Source: Micrococcaceae bacterium Sec5.7
GTDB lineage: Bacteria > Actinomycetota > Actinomycetes > Actinomycetales > Micrococcaceae
Length of the DNA stretch: 64,000 nucleotides
Direction of reading: 5' to 3'
Assembly: GCA_039636785.1 (NCBI GenBank)
Contig: CP144169.1
Location: forward strand, 3,906,001-3,970,000
A program made the position numbers and the translations under genes. Shown here piece by piece: positions 16,471-25,567 of this stretch. The first letter of the stretch is position 1; each line of letters opens with the position of its first letter. The notes under the pieces were generated by a model. The model did not search any database. It was not told the DNA's origin and saw nothing but the letters and a program-made list of their open reading frames with translations.

Positions 16471-18528
16471 TCAGGCGGTGATGATCGCCGGGTCGCTCAC
16501 CCCTGGTGTACCGTTCTCGACGTGTCCGGCGAAGCGGCGCAGGAACGTGTCGTCTTTGTCGGATACCACGGACAGGTCGTACCAGCGCTTGCTGCTGCGA
16601 AGGTCCACCACGTACGCCACGCGTCCGCCCATGCGCACCTTGTACGTCTCGCTCTTCCCGCCGTATGCATTGGTGATCGTGAGCCGGCAGTCGCCGCCTC
16701 CCGCATTCGTCATGGTCAGCTCGACGCGGCCGCTCTTGGCGTTGTGGCGGGCAGTCACCTCGGGGCCTGCGGCGGTTCCGGGACCTTTGAAGGTGCGCAG
16801 GAAGCCGTTCGGGCCGAACACCGACAGGTCGTACGCGTCCTTTGAATAGGCGGTGTTCCAGGTGTCGGAGAGCTGTTTGCCGGCTTCGGCGGTGTAGGTC
16901 CAGGGTCCGTCCGTGCGGTTCGCGGACGTGACGGAGAAACACGCCCCTGCTGCTTCGCCTCCGCTGAAGGTGAGCGTGAAGCGCCCGGTGGACGGCGTCG
17001 CGGCCCCGTCCACCAGCGGCGCATATGGCAGCGGGCGCGAGGGCCTCGAACCCGCCTCCTGCTTGGGCAGGACAGGATTGGCGGGCGGTACCGGCACGTA
17101 GTCGGGGTGCCGCTCGCTGTCCGGCGGTTCGTACCCGTCGGTGTCCGGAAGCGCGACCGGGCTGGTGCTCCGGAGGCCGAAGTCGAAGGCCGAGGTGAGG
17201 TCGCCGCAGATGGCACGCCGCCAGGGCGAGATGTTCGGCTCGGCCACGCCGAAGCGTTGCTCCATGAACCGGATGATCGAGGTGTGGTCGAATACCTCCG
17301 AGCAGACGAAGCCGCCGGTGCTCCAGGGCGAAACTACGAGCATGGGGACGCGCTGGCCGAGGCCGCAGGGTCCGGCTGTGTGGCTGCTGTCTCCGGGGAA
17401 TTGGTCGAGCGCGACGTCCACGGTGGAGGCGCCCTGGGCGGCGGAGGACGGCGGGTATGGCGGGACGATGTGGTCGAAGTAGCCGTCGTTTTCATCGTAG
17501 GCAATGAAGAGGGCGGTCTTGCTCCAGACCTCGGGGTTGGACGTGAGCGCGTCAAGCACCTGGGAGATGTACCAGGCGCCGTAATTCGCCGGCCAGTTCG
17601 GGTGCTCGGAGAAGGCCTCCGGCGCGGCGATCCAGGAGATCTGGGGGAGCTTCCCGGCCTTCACATCGGTCTTGAGGATATCGAAGTAGCCGTCGCCGTT
17701 CTTCGCGTTCGTGCCAGTGCGTGCCTTGTCGAAGAGCGGATTGCCGGGCTCGGCGTTGCGGTATTTGTTGAAGTAGAGCAATGCGTTGTCGCCGTAGTTG
17801 CCGCGGTACGCGTCGTCGATCCAACCCCACTGGCCGGCCGCGTCCAGGCCGTCGCCGATGTCCTGGTAGATCTTCCAGGAGACGCCGGCCTGCTCCAAAC
17901 GCTCCGGGTACGTCGTCCAGTCATACCCGGCTTCGTCGTTACCGAGGACGGGCCCGCCACCCTTACCGTCGTTGCCGGTGTGGCCTGTCCACATGTAGTA
18001 GCGGTTGGGGTCGGTGGCACCGAGGAATGAGCAGTGATAGGCGTCGCACACGGTGAACTTGTCAGCGAGCGCATAGTGGAACGGAATGTCCTGGCGTGTC
18101 AGATGAGCCATCGTCCCCGCGGACTTGGCGGGTATCCACTGGTCGTACTTGCCCTGGTTCCAGGCCTTGTGACCGCCAGCCCAATCGTGGTCGAGGCCTG
18201 CGATGAACTGCATGCCGAGGTCATCGGCGTCCGGGTGGTAGGGCAACACGTCCTTGGTGCCGTCCGACTGGTGCCAGACTGACTTCCCGCCGGGCAGCGT
18301 CACCGGGCGAGGGTCGCCGAATCCCCGTACGCCCTTCAGCGAGCCGAAGTAGTGGTCGAAGGAACGGTTCTCCTGCATCAGAACGACGATGTGCTCGACG
18401 TCCTTGATGGTCCCGGAGCTGCGCGTCGCGGGGATGGCAGCGGCGCGGTCGATGCTGGTCGACAGGGCAAAGGAGCCTGCGGTCCCGCCGGCGATTTGGA
18501 GGAAGCGCCTCCTGTTGAGTTCAGGCAT
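16471..18528 (-). CDS. plcC: Phosphocholine-specific phospholipase C, Tat-exported
   Basis: Secreted phosphoesterase of 685 residues. The start at 18528 puts the twin-arginine signal NRRRFLQIAGG at the N-terminus. The catalytic domain begins VEHIVVLMQENRSFDHYFGSLKGVRGFGD and carries the metal/active-site stretches FTVCDAYHCSFLGATDPNR and AYDENDGYFDHIVPPYPP. Two C-terminal repeats of the bacterial phospholipase C domain (DUF756) follow, each with a WYDLSV or AYDLSVFG motif. It probably releases phosphocholine from choline lipids for phosphate supply. AAGGA lies about ten bases before the ATG. The gene symbol follows family usage. Confidence 0.92.
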   Translation of the reverse strand: MPELNRRRFLQIAGGTAGSFALSTSIDRAAAIPATRSSGTIKDVEHIVVLMQENRSFDHYFGSLKGVRGFGDPRPVTLPGGKSVWHQSDGTKDVLPYHPDADDLGMQFIAGLDHDWAGGHKAWNQGKYDQWIPAKSAGTMAHLTRQDIPFHYALADKFTVCDAYHCSFLGATDPNRYYMWTGHTGNDGKGGGPVLGNDEAGYDWTTYPERLEQAGVSWKIYQDIGDGLDAAGQWGWIDDAYRGNYGDNALLYFNKYRNAEPGNPLFDKARTGTNAKNGDGYFDILKTDVKAGKLPQISWIAAPEAFSEHPNWPANYGAWYISQVLDALTSNPEVWSKTALFIAYDENDGYFDHIVPPYPPSSAAQGASTVDVALDQFPGDSSHTAGPCGLGQRVPMLVVSPWSTGGFVCSEVFDHTSIIRFMEQRFGVAEPNISPWRRAICGDLTSAFDFGLRSTSPVALPDTDGYEPPDSERHPDYVPVPPANPVLPKQEAGSRPSRPLPYAPLVDGAATPSTGRFTLTFSGGEAAGACFSVTSANRTDGPWTYTAEAGKQLSDTWNTAYSKDAYDLSVFGPNGFLRTFKGPGTAAGPEVTARHNAKSGRVELTMTNAGGGDCRLTITNAYGGKSETYKVRMGGRVAYVVDLRSSKRWYDLSVVSDKDDTFLRRFAGHVENGTPGVSDPAIITA

Positions 18529-18754
18529 GAGTCTGGTGTCCTTTCGTTCGTGAGGAAGCAAGGATTCAGCCGCGACAATTTGGGGGTTCGTTGGCGGCGC
18601 GGCCGGCATGGGTGAATGGGGGGACACCCTGACGGATCCGCCCATCCGCCGTGGCGGGCGGCCCTCGCCAAAGGACGGATAGCGTCCGACGGCGGCAGAG
18701 CCCCACCATAGCATCGGCCGAAGGCAACCGGCCGCCGTCGTACGTCAGTTGCGA

Positions 18755-21700
18755 TTATGAAGCGCAGGTGAACTTTGCCTCTCCCCAAACGCCGTGGGCG
18801 CCGCTGATTCCACCCGATGGGTCCACCACGAGCTCAACGTAAGCCACTCCGGTGAGGTCCACGTTCACGGATTCCGGGGCGAAGCCCGGCGTGTAGGTGC
18901 GGGACTGGTACTTGTTCACACCGTCGGCGTTCACCTTGAAGATGATGGTGCCGCCGAAGCCGCTCTCCAGGCCCACCTGCGAGGTGAAGCTGCTGCATTT
19001 GCCGCCCAGGTAGTAGGTGATCTTGGAGGCGGCGTGGACGCCCAGGCCCTTGGCGAAGCTGGGCTGCTGCCCCGTGGCCGGGTCGGTGTAGTTCACGGCC
19101 AGCGGCTTGTCCCGTGAACCCGCCGTATCCTTGTTGGCAACGTTGAGCCCGATCACGCCGTAGCCGTTCACGGCCTGCGCCCAGGGGGTTTCGGACGCGT
19201 AGACGGAACCATGCGGCACCTCGGGCAGCGGCTGCGTGGTCACCTTCCAGTCGAAGAACTTCACCCGGGTTTCGGTGGGGAGCGTGACGGAGGACAGTTC
19301 CTTGGTGGGGTTCAACCGCACGGTGTTGGCAAAGGCCTGGTACTTGTACTGGGTGTATTCAGGCGAGGGGCCGTTGGCGTTGTTGCGCCCCTGCTCGGAC
19401 ACCGCCAGTGTGGCGCCGTTCAGTACTTTGGGCTGCAGCCAGTTCGGGAAGAAAATGGACTGTTGCTCCGTGGAACCGTCTTTGTAGGTGAGCGTCAGCG
19501 TGGGGCTGATGCCGTTGCCCACGGCCGCGGACCCCAGGACCGCCAGATGCGTTCCGGTTCCGGTCACGGAGATCGTCTGCGCCGGGAGCACCACCGAGTT
19601 GGGCACATCCGGTCCCGCCGCAGGCCAGGTGAAGTCCACCTGCTTGGGCGTTCCCGCGTTGACGGTCACGGTGCTGCCCGGGGTGACGCCGCCGGCCGGA
19701 AGCGTGGCGGTGGCCAGCTGTTCCGCGGAGAAGGTGGCCCCGCCGCCGTCGAAGTTTCCCACTACCTTGTTTGCAACGGTGGTCACCGAGACCGTGTTGT
19801 ATGCCGCGGCCAGCGAGCCGTACGCCACGTAGATCTGGTTGGCTCCTGCAAGCGTCTGCGCGCGTCCGACAGCAGACTCGTACGACGCCGAGATCCGCAC
19901 TGTTTGCTGGCCCGCCTTCGCGCTGGCACCTGGAATCACCGCAAACGTGGCTGTCACCGACGCTCCGCCGGCAACCGTTGCCGCAAGACGGCTGCCGATT
20001 TGTCCGAAGCGATCGGTGCCGTCTTGACATAGACGGTGCCGTTGTTGTCGGCGTCGAAGTACCAGCCGGTGGTGGCGGCGTCGAATCGGGGAGTCCTCGG
20101 GAACCAGCGAGGCGTTGCGTGCCACGCTGCCCTGCGGCACAACTGCGCCAGCGCGGACAAAGATGGGCAGCTTGTCCAGCGGTGCGTTGTAGCCGTCCAG
20201 GATCTGGCCGCCCTGATAGACCTTGCCGGTCCAGTAATCCACCCACTGCTGTCCGGCAGGAGGGAAAATGCCGTTACGGACGTCGGTCTGTGTAAACACG
20301 GGAGCCACCAGGAAGTCCGAGCCCAGCATGAACTGGTTGTTGGCCTCGGCACCGTAGGACCAGTCCTGATCCGGGAATTCGATGGTCATGGACCGCATCA
20401 TCGAAACGCCGGTGGCTGACGATTCCTGGGCCAGCGAGTAAATGAAGGGCATCAGTTGCTGGCGCAGCTGCAGGTACTGGCGGTTGATGGTAGTTGCCTC
20501 AGCTCCGTAGAGCCACGGGCGCTTGTCAGTGGGAGCCCAGCCGGACATCGAATACAAGGCCGGGGCAAACGCCTTCCACTGGAGGTCGCGGACGTAGGAC
20601 TCGGCCGAACCGCCAAAGATTCCGTCCACGTCACCGGTGGTGAACGCGAAGCCCGAGTTGCCGGCGCCGGTCAATGCCGATACCTGCCAGCGGATGGCAT
20701 CCAGGTTGCCGGCGTGGTCACCGGTCCACTGCATGCCGCAACGCTGGGCACCGACCCAGCCCTCAACCATTAGCGCGGTGCCGCGGGCATCGGAGTATTG
20801 CTCGATTCCATCGTGCGCTGCCTGGCAACCGGTGAGTGCCTGGCGGTAGCCCTGGCCCACCCAGGCGACGTCGAGCTTGCGCATGCGCACGCCGGCTTCG
20901 CCCACTTCGTATTCCTGATTCGTCAGTGAGCGCTGGGTCCACAGTCCCACCTTGAGGTCGGTCTGCTCCCCGATGTTGCTGACGGTCTCCGGCAGCTGCT
21001 GGTATTCGCAGCCGTAGCCGTCGTTGACCAGCATCCAGCCTGCAGGCATGTCGTTGTCCACGAACTTCTGCGCAGTCTTGATGGCGTCTGGTGTCTTCTG
21101 CTTGGCGCCGTCCGGATCCCCGTAACCGGAGGACGAGTAGCCCGGGTTGGAGCGGTTGTAGCAGTCGGCGTCGCCGTATTCCAGGGCGTAGACGGGCGGC
21201 ATCAGCGGCCGGCCGGTGAGCGTGGTGTAGGCGTTCAGGGACTGCTTGTAATCGCCCACAAAGTAATAGGCGTCAAAGCGTTTTTCCTCGTGGGTGGTAG
21301 TGGATTGTCCACCGAAGTCGTAGGAACCGCGGGCAAACGTATCGCGCAGCACGCCGTAGCCGTTCGAGGACATGTAGTACGGCACGGCGTTGGGGTAGCC
21401 GTCGTCATCCCAGTCGAAATTCCGGGCGATGTTGATCAGCGCGCCGGTGTGGACCGAGCGGCCGTTCTGCATGCCACCGCCGATGAACTGCTCGCCGTCC
21501 TGGTGCTGGAGGTGCTGGGTGGCGGACCTGGAGCCGAAGGTGATAGGGGCCGATTCCGCAAAGACCAGCGAACCGTCGGCCCGGAGCAGCCTGAACTGCG
21601 TGGTGGCCTTGTTGATCTCGAGGCTGACCTTGGCTGTCTTGAGAACCAACCAATCTCCCTCGGTCACAACGGGCGCTGCGCCGGCGAATTTGTCCTTGCC

Positions 21701-21814
21701 AACCACAGTGTTGGCGGTCCTGGCCGGGTCGCCCTGATCCGTATTCGCAGGGTCCGTGAATTTGCCCGTGGGATCGGCTTTGAGGCGGAAGTTGCTGTCA
21801 TCCAAGTACGTCAC
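18755..21814 (-). CDS. Secreted GH31 glycosidase with NPCBM domain (frame-disrupted)
   Basis: Main open frame, 1019 residues, of an exported glycoside hydrolase family 31 enzyme. The catalytic part holds EQFIGGGMQNGRSVHTG, YGDADCYNR, the probable nucleophile in LRKLDVAW and the acid/base region WTGDHAGN. The C-terminus is a galactose-binding-like NPCBM domain (SFAKGLGVHAASKITYYLG to the end), preceded by Ig-like segments. The signal peptide lies in another frame (21838-22116), so the gene is broken near 21.87 kb. Residues encoded by about 19,990-20,085 are read in the wrong frame (an Arg-rich stretch). Related enzymes act on alpha-glucosides or alpha-N-acetylgalactosaminides; the substrate is undecided. 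Confidence 0.8.
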   Translation of the reverse strand: MTYLDDSNFRLKADPTGKFTDPANTDQGDPARTANTVVGKDKFAGAAPVVTEGDWLVLKTAKVSLEINKATTQFRLLRADGSLVFAESAPITFGSRSATQHLQHQDGEQFIGGGMQNGRSVHTGALINIARNFDWDDDGYPNAVPYYMSSNGYGVLRDTFARGSYDFGGQSTTTHEEKRFDAYYFVGDYKQSLNAYTTLTGRPLMPPVYALEYGDADCYNRSNPGYSSSGYGDPDGAKQKTPDAIKTAQKFVDNDMPAGWMLVNDGYGCEYQQLPETVSNIGEQTDLKVGLWTQRSLTNQEYEVGEAGVRMRKLDVAWVGQGYRQALTGCQAAHDGIEQYSDARGTALMVEGWVGAQRCGMQWTGDHAGNLDAIRWQVSALTGAGNSGFAFTTGDVDGIFGGSAESYVRDLQWKAFAPALYSMSGWAPTDKRPWLYGAEATTINRQYLQLRQQLMPFIYSLAQESSATGVSMMRSMTIEFPDQDWSYGAEANNQFMLGSDFLVAPVFTQTDVRNGIFPPAGQQWVDYWTGKVYQGGQILDGYNAPLDKLPIFVRAGAVVPQGSVARNASLVPEDSPIRRRHHRLVLRRRQQRHRLCQDGTDRFGQIGSRLAATVAGGASVTATFAVIPGASAKAGQQTVRISASYESAVGRAQTLAGANQIYVAYGSLAAAYNTVSVTTVANKVVGNFDGGGATFSAEQLATATLPAGGVTPGSTVTVNAGTPKQVDFTWPAAGPDVPNSVVLPAQTISVTGTGTHLAVLGSAAVGNGISPTLTLTYKDGSTEQQSIFFPNWLQPKVLNGATLAVSEQGRNNANGPSPEYTQYKYQAFANTVRLNPTKELSSVTLPTETRVKFFDWKVTTQPLPEVPHGSVYASETPWAQAVNGYGVIGLNVANKDTAGSRDKPLAVNYTDPATGQQPSFAKGLGVHAASKITYYLGGKCSSFTSQVGLESGFGGTIIFKVNADGVNKYQSRTYTPGFAPESVNVDLTGVAYVELVVDPSGGISGAHGVWGEAKFTCAS

Positions 21815-21837
21815 GCGGATGGCGCCGGCCTCGGTGG

Positions 21838-22116
21838 TCAGGTCAACAACGTTGTTGGACTGGCTGAAGCCGGTGCACCGAGGGGAACGCCACCGCTCTC
21901 AACGGGAACTTCGGGCGTGACCGCCTTGGCGGCGGCGGGGTCACCCGGAGCTGCGTCCGCGACGCCGGGAAACGTCAGGGCGGGAAGGGTACCCGCCAGC
22001 AGGAGTGACGCAAGACCAAGCGCAGCGGCTTTCCTGGCGAAGTGTCCGGCTGGTCTGGAAGAGGTTTTCCGGCGGGGACCGGTCAGTCCATGCAAGGGGG
22101 CGTCCATGGGGCTCAC
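21838..22116 (-). pseudogene. N-terminal signal-peptide fragment of the GH31 gene
   Basis: A 92-residue frame that begins the GH31 gene. It has a basic N-terminus, then the hydrophobic core AAALGLASLLLAGTLPALTF and a cleavage region VADAAPGD. It runs into a stop at 21838. In the neighbouring frame the protein continues TGFSQSNNVVDLTTEAGAIRV, directly into the main open frame. One base change in length near 21,865-21,880 would join them. Either the gene is inactive or the assembly has an indel. Confidence 0.75.
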
Positions 22117-22232
22117 TTTCGGGGAACGACGAATTGTGATCTATTACATAGTGGAACGTGCACTAATCGTCACGGCTTCACGGCGCGCGGTCAAGCGTTT
22201 AACCGAAATTGCTCAGAAAACCCCAGGGGGAT

Positions 22233-22889
22233 TCAGCCGTGGCGGATGATTCTCCGCTGCGTTGCCACCGAGATCGCTGCGGTGCGGTTGTCCACGCCGA
22301 GCTTTCCGTAGATGTGCACCAGGTGCGTCTTGACCGTGGCTTCGGAAATGAAGAGCTGCTTGGCGATTGCCCGGTTGCTCATGCCCGTGGCCAGCAATTC
22401 CAACAGCTGGACTTCCCGCGTGGACAGTACCGGTTCCGGGTTCCGGATCCTGCCCATCAGCCGGGCCGCGACCTCCGGTGCAAGCGCCGTCTGCCCTGCG
22501 GCGGCGGACAGCACCGCCTGACGGATCTGTTCGGGCGGTGCGTCCTTGATCATGTATCCGCTGGCCCCGGCTTCCACCGCTGCCAGGATATCGGCGTCGG
22601 TGTCATAGGTAGTCAGGATGAGCACCGGAGGGGCGGGCATTCCTGCCTCGCCGCCCTTGATCTTGGCGGTGGCGGTGACGCCGTCCATGCCGGCGCCCAT
22701 CTGCAGGTCCATCAGCACCACGTCCACTGGCTCGCCCAATGTGCGGAGCTTGGACAGCTCAGTCAGCGCGGCACTGCCGTCGGATGCTTCCGCCACCACT
22801 GTGATTCCGTCGAAATCACTCAACATGGCCCGGAGGCCCGCCCGGACCACCGGGTGGTCATCTACCAGCAGGACACGGATCTCGGTCAT
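22233..22889 (-). CDS. LuxR/NarL-type response regulator (ChrA-like)
   Basis: Two-component response regulator of 218 residues. The receiver domain has acidic VDDHP at residues 9-13, the phospho-acceptor Asp in DVVLMDLQM near residue 57 and the conserved Lys in MIKDAPPEQI. The C-terminal LuxR helix-turn-helix reads LSTREVQLLELLATGMSNRAIAKQLFISEATVKTHLVHIYGKLGV. Its ATG overlaps the kinase stop by four bases. With the kinase it is divergent from an ABC exporter, the layout of actinobacterial chrSA-hrtBA heme-stress loci, so it probably activates that exporter. Confidence 0.93.
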   Translation of the reverse strand: MTEIRVLLVDDHPVVRAGLRAMLSDFDGITVVAEASDGSAALTELSKLRTLGEPVDVVLMDLQMGAGMDGVTATAKIKGGEAGMPAPPVLILTTYDTDADILAAVEAGASGYMIKDAPPEQIRQAVLSAAAGQTALAPEVAARLMGRIRNPEPVLSTREVQLLELLATGMSNRAIAKQLFISEATVKTHLVHIYGKLGVDNRTAAISVATQRRIIRHG

Positions 22890-24181
22890 TGCTTGTCCTC
22901 ATTCAGGGGAAGGTCCAGCGGCAGCCGGATGGCCACCACAGTCCCTTCCCCGGGGGCTGATTCGATGTCCAGGCTCCCGGCCAACGCAGATACCCGCTCC
23001 CGCAACGACTTCAGTCCGAACCCGGACCCGTCAGCCCGTGGCAGTCCTGATTCAGCCTCCGCAGCCACAATGGATGCCGGGACAAAGCCCACGCCGTCGT
23101 CGTAAATATCCATGGTCACTTCGGTGCCCATGAACGAGAGGGTCACGACGGCGGTGCGCGCTTTTGCGTGAACCCACACATTCGCGAGGCTCGCCTGGGC
23201 GGCCCGGAGCAGAGTGGTCTGGTAGGCGTTCGGCAGCTCCACCGGGGCACCTTCGACGTCGAAACGGCAGCGGAGTCCGGCACCGCGTGCGGCTGCCTCG
23301 GTCTCCGTCTTTTCGCAGAGCCGGCGAAGGCTGTTCACCAGGGTCGTCTGTTCAAGTTCCGGGGGCCTCAGCCCACTGACAAAGTTCCGGGCCTCAGCGA
23401 GATTGGCGGACGCCGTCTCCTGGACTGTCCGGAGCCGGTCCCGTGCGGTGACGGCGTCGCCGTCGCCGAGTGCTTTCTCCGCAGACCGCCCCATCAGCAC
23501 AATGCTGGAGAACCCCTGTGCCAGGGTGTCGTGGATTTCGTGGGCAAGGCGTTCGCGCTCGGCGAGAGTGCCGGCGTCGTGCTGGCTTTGGGCAAGTTCC
23601 GCGCGGGTGCGGCGCAGCTCCTCGGCGGCCAGCCGCTGGCTTTCACCCTCAAGGTAGAGGGCGCGGTAGGCCAGCCCGGTGACCACGGCGAACGCGGCCC
23701 CGAATGCAGGTCCCAGAACGGTGGGAAGCTGCAGCGCTGCGTCGGCCGTACCCTGGTTGTGGAACCACGTGGCCGCGATGACCAGAGCCGTACTGAGGGC
23801 AATTACGGGCAACGCCTGGCGCCGCGGCAGCACATGGAGCTGCAGGAAAAAGAGCGGGAAGGCCAGCCATACAAAGTCGGCGCTGGCCCAGATCAGCAGG
23901 AGCCACAGCACACTGACGGCGGCGAGCCACCACACCGCGTAGTGCCTCGGATCGAACCGTGACGAGTCCGCTGAATGGCGCTTCTCCAGCACGGTTCCCG
24001 CGAGATACACGGCGGCCAGCAGCAGTGCAAGGCCCAGCGGCAGCCAGCCCGAGGTCCCCAGGCCGCCGGCCAATAGACGCACCAGCGCCACCAGCAGCAA
24101 CACGGCGAAGCCCACGTGCAGGCTCACGCGCAGCACACGCAGGATCACGGCCGCACCCGTGGGTTCCGCATCGCTCTGCAT
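22886..24181 (-). CDS. Sensor histidine kinase, NarL/DesK type (ChrS-like)
   Basis: Membrane kinase of about 431 residues. The N-terminal third has five or six hydrophobic helices with short loops and no large outer domain, so the signal is probably sensed in the membrane. The dimerisation and phospho-acceptor region is ERERLAHEIHDTLAQGFSSIVLMG, with the His near residue 218. The ATPase domain ends GFGLKSLRERVSALAGSLDIESAPGEGTVV. It is cotranscribed with the response regulator and divergent from an HrtB-like permease. Heme as signal is inferred from this arrangement only; cell-envelope stress is the alternative. Confidence 0.9.
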   Translation of the reverse strand: MQSDAEPTGAAVILRVLRVSLHVGFAVLLLVALVRLLAGGLGTSGWLPLGLALLLAAVYLAGTVLEKRHSADSSRFDPRHYAVWWLAAVSVLWLLLIWASADFVWLAFPLFFLQLHVLPRRQALPVIALSTALVIAATWFHNQGTADAALQLPTVLGPAFGAAFAVVTGLAYRALYLEGESQRLAAEELRRTRAELAQSQHDAGTLAERERLAHEIHDTLAQGFSSIVLMGRSAEKALGDGDAVTARDRLRTVQETASANLAEARNFVSGLRPPELEQTTLVNSLRRLCEKTETEAAARGAGLRCRFDVEGAPVELPNAYQTTLLRAAQASLANVWVHAKARTAVVTLSFMGTEVTMDIYDDGVGFVPASIVAAEAESGLPRADGSGFGLKSLRERVSALAGSLDIESAPGEGTVVAIRLPLDLPLNEDKQ

Positions 24182-24250
24182 CACTCCACCCTACTGGCGG
24201 GCACTGACAAATCCGGCCGGTTTCCGCGGAATCCCGGACCGATCAACCTT

Positions 24251-24294
24251 TTGATTGATGAGCCAATCAACCATCCGCGCGCGTCCAATCAACC
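24251..24294. promoter_or_regulatory. Candidate response-regulator binding region with CAATCAA repeats
   Basis: A perfect inverted repeat TTGATTG-N6-CAATCAA (24251-24270), with CCAATCAACC repeated exactly 22 bases on (24263-24272 and 24285-24294), two helical turns apart. GATCAACC at 24241 is a weaker further copy. It lies between the divergent kinase and exporter genes, where a NarL-type dimer would be expected to bind. Confidence 0.55.
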
Positions 24295-24368
24295 GGTCTC
24301 CCGATGGACGGCGCCGCCTTCGGCGGCACAGTGGAATTAAGGCCACGAACCCACCGAAAAGGAACCAC

Positions 24369-25475
24369 ATGTTTCTCGCTATCCGCGATATCCGCTTCGC
24401 CAAAGGGCGCTTTGCCCTCATGGGCGGAGTGGTCGCGCTGATCACCCTCCTGCTGGTGATGCTGTCCGGCCTCACCGCCGGCCTGGGCAACCAGTCGACG
24501 TCGGCCATTGCCGCGCTGCCCGCCGATGAGATTGCCTTCGGCGCACCCGCCGGGAGCGATGCCAAGGCCTCGTTCACCGAGTCCGAGGTTTCCTCCGCAC
24601 AGGTGGCCGAGTGGTCCGGACGCAGCGGCATTGCCAGCGCGCAGGCCCTGGGGGTCAATCAGACGCGCATCCAGGCACTCGGTGCAGGCGGCGCCCCCGC
24701 AGCCACTACAAACGTTGCCGTCTTCGGTGTCGGCGAGGACCGGGGCAGCCACAACATCGCCCCCGCCCCGGTCGCTGGCGGAACCGTAGTCATCGGAGAA
24801 TCACTGGCCAAGGATCTGGATCTCACCGTCGGCGGCCGGGCCACCGTGGGCGGCACGGAACTGATGGTTTCTGCCGTGGTTCCGGACCAGTGGTACTCGC
24901 ACACCGGCGTCGTTTGGACATCCCTCGAGGACTGGCGGCGGCTGGCGCACATCACCAGCAAGGAAGCCAAAGGCACGGTGATCGCTGTGACGTTCGACGC
25001 CGGAGCCTCCGTTGACGTGGACGCCGCCAACGCGGCGGCAGGCACCGTCAGCGCCACCCGTGAGGGCTCGTTCCAGGCGCTTGGTTCCTATAAGAGCGAG
25101 AACGGCTCGCTGATGCTGATGCAGGCGTTCCTCTATGGCATCTCAGCCCTGGTGATTGTGGCCTTTCTGACCGTCTGGACAGTTCAGCGGACGCGCGACA
25201 TCGCCGTGCTCAAGGCGATGGGCGGCTCATCGGGATATGTCCTCAAGGACGCCATGGTGCAGGCCGCGATTGTGCTGCTGGCCGGTGCCGCTTTTGGTGG
25301 CGGCGTGGGTGTAATCGGCGGGTACTTTGCGGCCCAGGCTGCACCCTTCCTGGTCACGGCCGCCACCACGCTCCTGCCCATCGCCGGCATTGTGCTTCTG
25401 GGCCTGGCAGGCGCCACCCTCGCCGTCCGCAGCATCAGCCGGGTGGATCCACTGATTGCGCTCGGCGGCAACTGA
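24369..25475 (+). CDS. FtsX-like ABC transporter permease (HrtB-like)
   Basis: Membrane subunit of an ABC exporter, 368 residues. It begins MFLAIRDIRFAKGRFALMG followed by one transmembrane helix, then an extracytoplasmic MacB-like domain of about 220 residues, then three C-terminal helices around residues 255-360 with the FtsX signature (VQRTRDIAVLKAMGGSSGYVLKDAMVQA). AAGGA lies six bases before the ATG. The N-terminal sequence and layout next to a divergent two-component system resemble HrtB of corynebacteria, which exports heme. The substrate here is inferred. Confidence 0.88.
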   Translation: MFLAIRDIRFAKGRFALMGGVVALITLLLVMLSGLTAGLGNQSTSAIAALPADEIAFGAPAGSDAKASFTESEVSSAQVAEWSGRSGIASAQALGVNQTRIQALGAGGAPAATTNVAVFGVGEDRGSHNIAPAPVAGGTVVIGESLAKDLDLTVGGRATVGGTELMVSAVVPDQWYSHTGVVWTSLEDWRRLAHITSKEAKGTVIAVTFDAGASVDVDAANAAAGTVSATREGSFQALGSYKSENGSLMLMQAFLYGISALVIVAFLTVWTVQRTRDIAVLKAMGGSSGYVLKDAMVQAAIVLLAGAAFGGGVGVIGGYFAAQAAPFLVTAATTLLPIAGIVLLGLAGATLAVRSISRVDPLIALGGN

Positions 25476-25516
25476 TTCCCGCCGGGCCGAGCTCCCTGGA
25501 TTTCGAACAGGCCGCT

Positions 25517-25535
25517 GGTCGAGCCTGTCGAGACC
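25517..25535. repeat. Short extragenic inverted-repeat element
   Basis: GGTCGAGCCTGTCGAGACC in the gap between the permease and ATPase genes. This type of sequence recurs between genes in many high-GC actinobacteria (from general knowledge); only this one copy was noticed here. It may weakly affect expression of the ATPase gene. Confidence 0.4.
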
Positions 25536-25567
25536 CATTCCAAAACATTCTCTGAAAGGCATATTCA

